Assembly (NCBI GenBank): GCA_002212985.1
Contig: NBMY01000141.1
Location: forward strand, 1 to 35,051
Direction of reading: 5' to 3'
DNA: 35,051 nucleotides
Source of the DNA: Sphingobacteriales bacterium TSM_CSS
Lineage (GTDB): Bacteria > Bacteroidota > Bacteroidia > Chitinophagales > UBA2359
The stretch's first letter is position 1; the number at the start of each line of letters is the position of its first letter. The notes below the pieces were generated by a model. It made no database searches. It was not told the DNA's origin and worked only from the letters and a program-made list of their open reading frames with translations. Positions 7,826-15,649 of this stretch are shown in pieces. The position numbers were made by a program, and so were the translations under genes.

Positions 7826-10117
7826 CTACTCTTGTTGCAGGCGTATCACTTTTAACGTTGCGGCTTCAACCTGTTTTATGCTATTGAATATTTGGGCTGC
7901 CATGCCTGCTTGTTGGGGTAAAAGACGGGGTGTGCCAATCTTAAAAACCGAATGAATAAGCACCACCGTTGGCGATTGCTGCTCTATACTAAAGGTATAA
8001 GACCCAAACTCATTACCAATCTCTAACGGAAGGTCCTTAAACTTGCTTATTTTAATCGGCTCATTAAACTCAAGATAATAGTGATAGGTGTCTGTACCTT
8101 CAAAATCGGGGTAAAAAGGCAGTTGCCGGCCGCTGGCGTTAAAATTATCGGTTATAACGTGTTGTACCCAGTTGTGCAGGTTAACAATGAAGACAGAATC
8201 GTTTACCTGTGTTATGAGCGAATTGTCAGAATATTTCAGGCGCAATTCTGCATTAAAGGGATACTGCAAATTGTGCTGCAAAATTATGGGTTCTTCGGTT
8301 GCGGTGTTGACGCTAATTGCCGCAACATGCCTGTAGTACCGCTCGTTGAGGGTGGAGTCTTGTGAATGGTATTGGTAAAACTCCCTTAGTATGGTAGAAA
8401 ATTGCCCCGATAAAGACAATTTGGTATCGAAACTAACTTGTTGGCTGTTCAAATTTACAGTTACTTTTGAATTGGTAATGCGGTAGTTTTGCGCCGCCAG
8501 GCTAACAGGCGTTTCAAAAAACCGCGCGGTGGCGGGGTTGGCGTGGTTATCGGCCATTTGCCAAATGTGGAGGGCATGCGTGTTTTCAAGGTAAAAGGGC
8601 AGTTCATTGAGTTCATAACCAAACCGCCGGTTCTTGGGGTACAAATAAAACAGGTTGCCTGCTGTACCTACCGAATACAACATATCGCCGCCAAAAATAG
8701 GCAAACAGGTATCGGGGTTCAACTGCCCTATGCGTATATCAGATACTAAAACCCTAAAATAGTCCTCTCTTAATCGGGTGAGCAGTTCTTCATAAATTTC
8801 ATACCGGTTAATATTGAGCAGGTAACCGCGCGCAAGACACTGTGGTATTCTTTCGGGTTTGGCATCGGTAAGCCCAAAATATCCTTCGGTAATAACATCG
8901 GTAAAAGGAATGTCCGAAATGCGGTTAAATACACCCTGAAACTGTTGATTCTTACTCATTTCTCTCAAAATAAGTTCGCGTTGCCCCGAAGTTATTTTTG
9001 CCATTCGCTCATCTGTGTTGGCAAACGGGTCGCCGTCGGTTTGGTAATCAAAATCATGAGCCAGGGTTTTGTGTATCTGAAGCAGCCGTAAAATAGGTTT
9101 GTCTTCGCCAATACCGGCTGTTTGGGTTTTAAAAAAAATGTTCAGTGCAATGGCTTTGGCGCTTAACCGGCGGCGCGTTTTTTGCAGGTTCAGACTCCTG
9201 AAATTTACCAAATCATAGGCAAAATACGACCATGTATAGGGCTTAAATTGGGTAATTTGGTCGTTTTGCCAAATACCGTAAGCCTTGTTATGGGCATAAT
9301 ACACAAGGTGCGGCAAATCAGCGTATGGGCGGGCGCCGGGTTCGGTAATGCAGCCGGCAAGGTGTTGCAGGTTCCATGTATAAGTAAGGTTATAATCGGG
9401 CGCTTGTTTGCTTTTAAGCGTATCGGGAGGCGGAGTTCCGTTGGCTAAGTGGTAAACCATGTACTCGCGAGCCGGAGCGGTAATTTTCAGTGTGTAGTTT
9501 TGTATGGGCAGGTTTCCGTTAAAAAAAATGCGCCGGTAATCAAACATAAACGGCAAAAAATAGCTGTATTCGGTTTCCAGAATATCACCGGGTTGCAGGC
9601 CGTCAAGGTAAAAATGGTAGGAGTAGGCAAAACGCGTTCTGTTGTTGTATTGCAGCGTTTCGGTTTGTACAGAGTCTTCGGGAATAACCGTTTTCAGTTG
9701 TTGGTTGGGTTTCAGAATTCGGGCATGAAACAGAGTTATATCCAAATCAAAATACTTGGGCCGATGCACATAATTGCGTTGCATCAACGGCACATCACTG
9801 TATTCCGATGCAATATCTGTTCCCTGTGGCAGTGCCACCCAACTGCATTGTGCGGCTCCTTGTTGGGTTAGTATTTTTATTCTGCTACGTTTGGTTACAA
9901 TGGTGGTATTTTGGCGGTCATTTATTTGCCACTCTGTTTCTTCATTCAGCACAACGGCATCGGCATTGGCAAAAGCAGAGTCGACCGAATGGTTAAAATT
10001 AGGGCGTTGTTCCCAGGGTTGCAGGTAGGTTTTGCGGTATTTTACATTTTGGGACCTTGCCTCACACAAACACAGCAACCCAAGCAACAATACAAATATA
10101 GCAAACAGGCTTTTCAT
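7826..10117 (-). CDS. Exported DUF3857-like protein of unknown function
   Basis: The 763-residue protein has a signal peptide (MKSLFAIFVLLLGLLCLCEA). The first third resembles DUF3857: a beta-rich region where a KRSRIKILTQQG segment is followed by ALPQGTD, then a long strand-rich stretch with LDGLQPGDILETEYSY around residues 170-190. The second half keeps the layout of Bacteroidota DUF3857-transglutaminase proteins, including FYLYPKNRRFGYELNELPFYLENTHALHI, which looks like the strands that follow the transglutaminase core. I do not find a convincing Cys-His-Asp catalytic triad, so if a transglutaminase-like core is present it is probably inactive. It is probably periplasmic or outer-membrane associated. 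It lies 146 bp downstream of the large amidase gene on the same strand, and co-expression is possible. The family call is made by eye and is moderate. Confidence 0.65.
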   Translation of the reverse strand: MKSLFAIFVLLLGLLCLCEARSQNVKYRKTYLQPWEQRPNFNHSVDSAFANADAVVLNEETEWQINDRQNTTIVTKRSRIKILTQQGAAQCSWVALPQGTDIASEYSDVPLMQRNYVHRPKYFDLDITLFHARILKPNQQLKTVIPEDSVQTETLQYNNRTRFAYSYHFYLDGLQPGDILETEYSYFLPFMFDYRRIFFNGNLPIQNYTLKITAPAREYMVYHLANGTPPPDTLKSKQAPDYNLTYTWNLQHLAGCITEPGARPYADLPHLVYYAHNKAYGIWQNDQITQFKPYTWSYFAYDLVNFRSLNLQKTRRRLSAKAIALNIFFKTQTAGIGEDKPILRLLQIHKTLAHDFDYQTDGDPFANTDERMAKITSGQRELILREMSKNQQFQGVFNRISDIPFTDVITEGYFGLTDAKPERIPQCLARGYLLNINRYEIYEELLTRLREDYFRVLVSDIRIGQLNPDTCLPIFGGDMLYSVGTAGNLFYLYPKNRRFGYELNELPFYLENTHALHIWQMADNHANPATARFFETPVSLAAQNYRITNSKVTVNLNSQQVSFDTKLSLSGQFSTILREFYQYHSQDSTLNERYYRHVAAISVNTATEEPIILQHNLQYPFNAELRLKYSDNSLITQVNDSVFIVNLHNWVQHVITDNFNASGRQLPFYPDFEGTDTYHYYLEFNEPIKISKFKDLPLEIGNEFGSYTFSIEQQSPTVVLIHSVFKIGTPRLLPQQAGMAAQIFNSIKQVEAATLKVIRLQQE

Positions 10118-10198
10118 GGGCGCAATTATCTTGTTTACATAACGATGCTATGCCCACAAATGCTTGCAACGCTACACAAATGCGCATGGCACCATTAC

Positions 10199-10216
10199 CA
10201 AAGTTACAACATGTTG
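10199..10216 (-). promoter_or_regulatory. Possible -7 element and palindrome upstream of the DUF3857-like gene
   Basis: On the minus strand, TAACTTTG (10199-10206) fits TAnnTTTG about 80 nt before the start codon. It directly abuts the perfect 10-bp palindrome CAACATGTTG (10207-10216), which occupies the spacer where an operator could sit. No -33 element is found at normal spacing. Confidence 0.35.
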
Positions 10217-10263
10217 AACACATATTATAGCATAAAGCGCAATTAGCCTATTTTTTTCAAGAA

Positions 10264-13200
10264 CTACTGTACGGTAGCTTGTACGCTCAGGCTGCCGGTT
10301 ACGCCGCCGGTCCATTGTACTGTAATCGTATTGGTGCCTTGCCCGCTCAATATAGTGCCGCCGGTAATGCTCCATGTGTAGGTGGCGCCGGTATAGAACG
10401 TGGCGGTGTAAGATTGGGTATCGCCCGGGCACGAGTTGGAAGAGCCGGTTATGGCCGGTGTAAGGGTTCCTGCGGTGGTAAAGTTTTGCAAAGCGGTAAA
10501 ACCGCCCGGCTGCCCGGCACACACCGCCTGCACCTGCACCTGATAGGTGGTGCAGTTTGTAAGTCCGCCCAAAGAAGAAACGGTATTGGGCGCCGAAACC
10601 GTTTGGCTGCTCCACACCGAACCCGAAACCGGTTTGTACTGCACCACATAGTTTACCGCATTGCTTACCGCTTGCCAGCTTGCCTGTGCCGTTGTAGTGG
10701 TTATACTGCCAACCGCTAAGCCGGCCGGCACATTGCAGGGCAAAATAATGGTTACGCCATCGGAAACAACGGTGGTAAACAGCCCGGCGCCGTTTTGGGC
10801 GCGTATGCTCACATAATACGTTTGCCCGTCGGCAAGACTAAGGCCGGTTTGGGTAAACGCGGTATTGGTGCCGTTGCCGGTCCAGTTGAGCACATTGGTG
10901 CCGCCGGACGTGGTGCCAATGGCGTATTGATATGCCGTAAGCCCCGAATTGGCATCGGAACTGGCTGTCCAATTGGCCGAAAGTTGAGTGTTGGTGTTCA
11001 GCACGTCTATGTCGGCGCCGGTTCCATCATTTACGGTAAAACTTGCCGGCGCACTGAAATCTACCGAAAAATCTTCCGTATCGGTGGCAGACCATGTGTT
11101 GCCCGCATTCACCAACACCGTAGCCACCCTGCCCGATGGCGTTGCCGGATTGGGATTACTGTACCTTACGGCATCGGCAGTAGCGGCGCCAATGCTTGCC
11201 GGCGCGGTAGCGCTTCGCGATTGATACACCTTCATATCGTCATAATAAATCTGGCAGTTTCCGCTGCGCACAGATACGGCAACCCCCGAAGTAATAGGCG
11301 CGGGGTCGGTCCATGTATCCAGCAGCAGATCATCTCGGTACACCCAAAACTGGCCGGTGCCGGGGTTATACACCACGCGGTAGCTATACCACACATCGCC
11401 CACAATGGGTATTACGGTTACTTTTTCCTGACTTAGCACGTTGTTTACATTGTGGTAAAACTCTAAGTAGTCCAGTCCGTCGCCGTCTCTAAACCATATC
11501 AGGTAGTTGTTGCCGCGGTTGGTTTGGGTGGGGTCATCGCAAAACAGGTGCAGCCCGTGGCGGCGGTTGCCGTTGCTGCCCAGCACTTTGGCGCGCCATT
11601 CATACATATAAACACTGCCCAATGTTTGCTGAACAGATGTATATAAATTGGTGTTGGAATTGGCAGCATCAGATTGGTACAGGTTGCCGCCGGTAGCCGA
11701 CCAGTTGCCCGATGCGGTTGTCCAATCGGGGTGCAGGGCATTGCAGGCATCAAAAAAGAAACCGGCCTGCCCGTTAGCGCGCCACTCTGTACCGTTGTAA
11801 TCCTGCGCCTGATAAAAGGCATATTGCGCGCCGCTGCTACAGGGAGTATCGGTAAAAGCGGCGGTAAAATCATCGGTTTTCCAGCCGGTAATGGTATTTA
11901 CGGCGCTTGCCGGTATGCAAATGGTAAACCCGTCGCTCCAGGCGGCAGCGGACTGCAACCCTGCGCCGTTTTGGGCTTTAACACCTACATAGTAAGTTAT
12001 GCCGGCTTGTAAATTTAACCCCGTATGTGTAACGGAAGTTGCCGTGCCGTTGTTGGTCCAGCTTACCACATCGGTGCTGCCGGCTGCCGTGCCAACGGCA
12101 TACCAGTAAGCTGCAATACCCGAATTGGCATCTGTAGCAGCGCTCCAGTTGGCCTGTACTTCGTTGTTGCCGGGGGCAATATCTATATCGGCGCCGGTGC
12201 CGTCGTTTACGGTTACGGTGCCGGGAGTTGTCCAATCTACGTTCAGGGTGGTTTCTGCCCCTTCCGACCAGGCGTTGGCATCTCGTATAAGCGAGGTAAT
12301 ACGCCCTGCCGGCTGTCCGGTGTTGGTGTTTTGGTAATTAAGCGCATCGGCAGTGGCATTGCCCACGGTTATGGCGGCTGTTGTGCCGCTTCGCGATTGA
12401 TATACCTTTATATAATCGTAGTAGCCAATGCAGTTTCCGGTACGTAAAGACACATAACTGCCCGAAGTAAGCGGCGTGGTATCTGTCCACGTAGAAACAA
12501 GGGCGTTGTTCATGTAAACATTTATAAGGCCGGTAGCCGGGTTGTAGGTTACCTTGCAATCGTACCAAATATTGGGGTCAACGGTTAGTGGGTCATCGGC
12601 TTGCGGTGTTGTCCACGTGTCGGCATTCACGTCGTAAATTTGCACTTTATCATTATCTGCCCTGAAATACACAAAATACGAGTTGCCAAGGTTGGCGCCG
12701 TTGGCATCGGAGCCGAAGAAGTGAATGCCGGCACGGCGATTGGTGCCGGTTCCGCCAATTTTCATTCGCCAATGGTAAAGCCATGTTTTACCCGATGTTT
12801 GAGCCACAGCCACCCATGCTTTGGTATTGCCGTTGGCTTCATCGGTTTGTTGTATATTGCCGGCGCTTTCGCTCCAGGTGCCTACCGCCGGGTTCCAATC
12901 GGGGTGTAGGGTTGTTTGGTTGCATTCATCGTTCAGTTGCCCGGCATTGCCGTTGCCGCGCCATTCGGTTCCGTTGTAGGCCAGGGCTTGGTAAAAGCGC
13001 TGCTGTATGGTGTTTCCGCAGGCGCCGTTATCGGTAAAATTGGCGGTAAAGTCATCGGTGTACCAGTTGTTTGGAGCGCTAACCAATGTGGCAGGCGCGC
13101 AGTTGGCTTCGCAGGTCCAGCTTGCTGCCCATCCGGTTTTATACGTGCTGCCGTCTGAGGTAAACCGGAAAGTAAGAGCGCCGCCCGATGAGGTAACAGT

Positions 13201-15381
13201 GCCGGGCGAGGTAGTACCCGAATAAGTGCCGATTAGCGGCGCGGCGGTAGTGGTGCCGTCATAAATTCTCAAAAAATCATAGCCCGATTCGGTGTCAAAC
13301 TGGGTAAACACTACCGTAACACCGCCGGCGCCGGTTGGAGCAATGGTGTAGGTCCAGTTTTCGTTATGGGCATAATTGGCAATGGTACCGCCCGAATCGT
13401 AAAAATTACCGCTGCACAACGTGGTGGTATAACTGCCCGATGTGCCGGTAGAAACGCCAATATCGCCCGATGTCATGACACTGCCGGCATAGGCTGAGTA
13501 AGTGGTGCCGCTGCATTGGGTTCTAACCCGCCACTCATACACCGAGCCGGCAATTAACCCCGATACCTGCAGTGAGTTGGTACTGGCGGTATAGGTAGTC
13601 CAAGTGTTGTCTAAGTCGCGTTTAAGGCTTACCTCGTAGCCGGTAGCGCCGCTTACGGTGTTCCAGCTAAGGCTGGCGTTAAGGGCGTAGGCACTGGCGG
13701 TTAGACCGGCAGGCGGCGGGCAGGAAAGCGCAGCAGTAGAAGCGGTATAGCTGGCTGCCCACCCTGTGGCGGTGGTGGCGCAATCTGACCTGAACTCCAT
13801 ATAAACAGCGCCGGTATAAGCGGTAACGGTGCCGGGCGAGGTGCCGGAGTATTTACCTATGAGTGCGCCGTTGGGGCTGTTGCCGTCGTAAATCCATAGG
13901 TAATCCCAGCCGTCTTCTACGCTGTAGGCGGTAAAATTAAGGGTAATGGAAGTAGCGCCTGCCGGCTGAATAAGGAAGGTGGTGCGCTCCTCATTGGCAT
14001 AATTGCCCGATGCGCCGCCCGAGTCATATACCGTTCCGTTAAGGGCGGTGTAGGTGGTGGGGGCGGGCAGGTCGTTAACGAGTTTGTAGTAGCGGTACCA
14101 GTTCCATTGCGGGCCGGGGTCAACGTGGGTGTTTTCGGCAAAATGCTGGTGTCCTTTAATTTTGTGGCAGGTATGGCTAAGGGTAAGCAGTCCGTTGGTA
14201 GGCGGCCCGTCGTAGGTTTGCAGTTTGTTAATGCTTAAATCGCCGGCAATAAAGCGGCTCAACAGCGCCGAGCTTTGGTACAGGGCATTGGAGTACCATG
14301 TTTCACCCTGTTCAATAAACCCTTCGTGCTCAATGCCTACGGCATAAGAGTTTTGCGTGCCTACGTGCCAGGCTTTGCGGCGGTGGCATACCATTTGGGT
14401 TACCTGCCCGTCAAAAGAGCGCACCACATAGTGTGCCGAAACGCCGGCAGACGGGTTTTGAAACCACGATACACAACTGGAATAACTGCCTTGTACCGTA
14501 TGTATGGCAATGGTGTAGGGGGTTATGGCGCCGCTGTAATTGGCGCTGTTGGCTACTGCCCAAATGGCAGAGGGGTATTCAACGGGGCCATCGGGCATGG
14601 TGCAGTTTACCATTAAAGCAGATTCATCGGGCAAACCGGCATCGGGGTTATTTTGTTTGGCAGTGGCGGCAGCATGGGTTTTGGGTATTTCGCCGCTCAT
14701 ATCAAAAAAAGGAGCCGTTACAAGGCGGTACATTTGTTCGCCCAAAGCTTGTTTAATATTTACCGGTTCGCCATCTATGCCGTATGCCGCCCTAAAACCG
14801 GGTAGGTTGTAAAAGTACAAGACCGAGTACAGGTAGCTGTTAAGGGCAAAATCAGACGCGGCTGTTTGCGGGTTATAAGGCAACTCGCTCAAGGCAATTA
14901 AGACGGGCAGGTCGGCCGCCGGGTTATTTGTTTGCACAATACCCAGTGATTGCTGAAGTTGTGCAAACGCTGCCGCAAAGGCTAAAATCTGTTCCTGCGC
15001 CGATTGCTGTACCTCCATTGCTGTTCTACCCGATAACTGTGCCACCAGCAACAAGTTGTTGCGAAAATAACCTTTGCCATCGGCCACCAAACCCATAACG
15101 CCGTAAAAAGCGGGCATATCCATGCAACTTGCCTGCATTTGCGAGGGCAGCAGATGGTTTATGCGCGTATTGGTATAGGCTACAGCTTCCAACACGCCTT
15201 TGGGCAGGGTAGGGTAGGTTTGGTATGCCTCTTTAAAGTATGAAGAGTATTGCTGCGGAAACTCCGGCAACATTGCAACATTACTTTGCAGCGGCATGGC
15301 TGCCCCGTTTTGGGCATTGCCGGCAGTTGTGCCAAACAGTTGCAACATGGTAAACAGCGCTAAAGCTACAAAAGGTTTCAT
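10264..15381 (-). CDS. Giant exported amidase_2-family protein with CUB, FN3 and duplicated modules
   Basis: The 1705-residue protein has a signal peptide (1-23). Residues ~45-230 look lysozyme-like, but the motif AVAYTNTRIN (66-75) has N71 where related domains have catalytic Glu. An N-acetylmuramoyl-L-alanine amidase_2 domain (~268-436) follows, with predicted zinc ligands H294, H411 and D421 and active-site E351 (GIEHEG). H411 and D421 are ten residues apart, as in AmpD. Next come CUB 1 (~443-548), FN3 (~552-637), CUB 2 (~651-757), two related ~395-residue modules (~761-1155 and ~1156-1548), FN3 (~1549-1637) and a PKD-like domain (1640-1705) that stops near its last strands. A type IX secretion C-terminal domain, common on such proteins, is absent. 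It probably binds or cuts peptidoglycan outside the cytoplasm. It is divergent from the choice-of-anchor B gene. Confidence 0.85.
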   Translation of the reverse strand: MKPFVALALFTMLQLFGTTAGNAQNGAAMPLQSNVAMLPEFPQQYSSYFKEAYQTYPTLPKGVLEAVAYTNTRINHLLPSQMQASCMDMPAFYGVMGLVADGKGYFRNNLLLVAQLSGRTAMEVQQSAQEQILAFAAAFAQLQQSLGIVQTNNPAADLPVLIALSELPYNPQTAASDFALNSYLYSVLYFYNLPGFRAAYGIDGEPVNIKQALGEQMYRLVTAPFFDMSGEIPKTHAAATAKQNNPDAGLPDESALMVNCTMPDGPVEYPSAIWAVANSANYSGAITPYTIAIHTVQGSYSSCVSWFQNPSAGVSAHYVVRSFDGQVTQMVCHRRKAWHVGTQNSYAVGIEHEGFIEQGETWYSNALYQSSALLSRFIAGDLSINKLQTYDGPPTNGLLTLSHTCHKIKGHQHFAENTHVDPGPQWNWYRYYKLVNDLPAPTTYTALNGTVYDSGGASGNYANEERTTFLIQPAGATSITLNFTAYSVEDGWDYLWIYDGNSPNGALIGKYSGTSPGTVTAYTGAVYMEFRSDCATTATGWAASYTASTAALSCPPPAGLTASAYALNASLSWNTVSGATGYEVSLKRDLDNTWTTYTASTNSLQVSGLIAGSVYEWRVRTQCSGTTYSAYAGSVMTSGDIGVSTGTSGSYTTTLCSGNFYDSGGTIANYAHNENWTYTIAPTGAGGVTVVFTQFDTESGYDFLRIYDGTTTAAPLIGTYSGTTSPGTVTSSGGALTFRFTSDGSTYKTGWAASWTCEANCAPATLVSAPNNWYTDDFTANFTDNGACGNTIQQRFYQALAYNGTEWRGNGNAGQLNDECNQTTLHPDWNPAVGTWSESAGNIQQTDEANGNTKAWVAVAQTSGKTWLYHWRMKIGGTGTNRRAGIHFFGSDANGANLGNSYFVYFRADNDKVQIYDVNADTWTTPQADDPLTVDPNIWYDCKVTYNPATGLINVYMNNALVSTWTDTTPLTSGSYVSLRTGNCIGYYDYIKVYQSRSGTTAAITVGNATADALNYQNTNTGQPAGRITSLIRDANAWSEGAETTLNVDWTTPGTVTVNDGTGADIDIAPGNNEVQANWSAATDANSGIAAYWYAVGTAAGSTDVVSWTNNGTATSVTHTGLNLQAGITYYVGVKAQNGAGLQSAAAWSDGFTICIPASAVNTITGWKTDDFTAAFTDTPCSSGAQYAFYQAQDYNGTEWRANGQAGFFFDACNALHPDWTTASGNWSATGGNLYQSDAANSNTNLYTSVQQTLGSVYMYEWRAKVLGSNGNRRHGLHLFCDDPTQTNRGNNYLIWFRDGDGLDYLEFYHNVNNVLSQEKVTVIPIVGDVWYSYRVVYNPGTGQFWVYRDDLLLDTWTDPAPITSGVAVSVRSGNCQIYYDDMKVYQSRSATAPASIGAATADAVRYSNPNPATPSGRVATVLVNAGNTWSATDTEDFSVDFSAPASFTVNDGTGADIDVLNTNTQLSANWTASSDANSGLTAYQYAIGTTSGGTNVLNWTGNGTNTAFTQTGLSLADGQTYYVSIRAQNGAGLFTTVVSDGVTIILPCNVPAGLAVGSITTTTAQASWQAVSNAVNYVVQYKPVSGSVWSSQTVSAPNTVSSLGGLTNCTTYQVQVQAVCAGQPGGFTALQNFTTAGTLTPAITGSSNSCPGDTQSYTATFYTGATYTWSITGGTILSGQGTNTITVQWTGGVTGSLSVQATVQ
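10738..13101 (-). repeat. Tandem duplication of a ~395-codon module inside the amidase gene
   Basis: Copy A is 13101-11917 and copy B 11916-10738. Both copies contain, in the same order, TDDFTA, YNGTEWR, LHPDW, NRR, the pattern TYNPxTG or VYNPGTG, a VYQSRS segment, NDGTGADID, DANSG and QNGAGL. The front of each copy looks like a concanavalin/laminin-G jelly roll and the back like an FN3-type fold. The copies have clearly diverged, so this is not a recent assembly duplication. Confidence 0.8.
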
Positions 15382-15401
15382 GCAAAAAAGCTTGAATAAG
15401 G

Positions 15402-15430
15402 CAAATATAGTTTTATTCTGTTGCTTTCAA
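15402..15430 (-). promoter_or_regulatory. Probable Bacteroidota-type promoter of the giant amidase gene
   Basis: On the minus strand, TATATTTG (15402-15409) matches TAnnTTTG exactly, and TTG (15428-15430) lies 18 nt upstream as a -33 element. The start codon at 15381 is 20 nt downstream of the -7 element. Confidence 0.6.
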
Positions 15431-15544
15431 CAGTAAAAACACATAAAATTACATTACCGTGGCAGTAAAAAAAAGCAAAAAATGCAAATGAGGCTAAATG
15501 GTTCTTAACTTTGTAGTTATTCTTAAAACGGCATTGCTTTTTTT

Positions 15545-15552
15545 TATTTTTG
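15545..15552 (+). promoter_or_regulatory. Possible -7 element of the choice-of-anchor B gene
   Basis: TATTTTTG fits TAnnTTTG, 97 nt before the chosen start codon. A second match, TAACTTTG, lies at 15506-15513. Neither has a clear -33 element at normal spacing, so which one is used is uncertain. Confidence 0.4.
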
Positions 15553-15649
15553 CACAAAAATTGCAGGGGAAAAGGTAAAAACCGAAAGGATTTTTTTGTT
15601 TTTAACCCAAAGGGTTATTGGCGTACTTTATATTAAAACAAGCAGAGCC

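Noticed and set aside
10264..15381. Repeat-rich Thr/Gly/Asn protein as a phage tail fibre or toxin
   Set aside because: Signal peptide, amidase zinc ligands, CUB and FN3 domains, and no phage or toxin/immunity genes nearby point to an exported surface protein.
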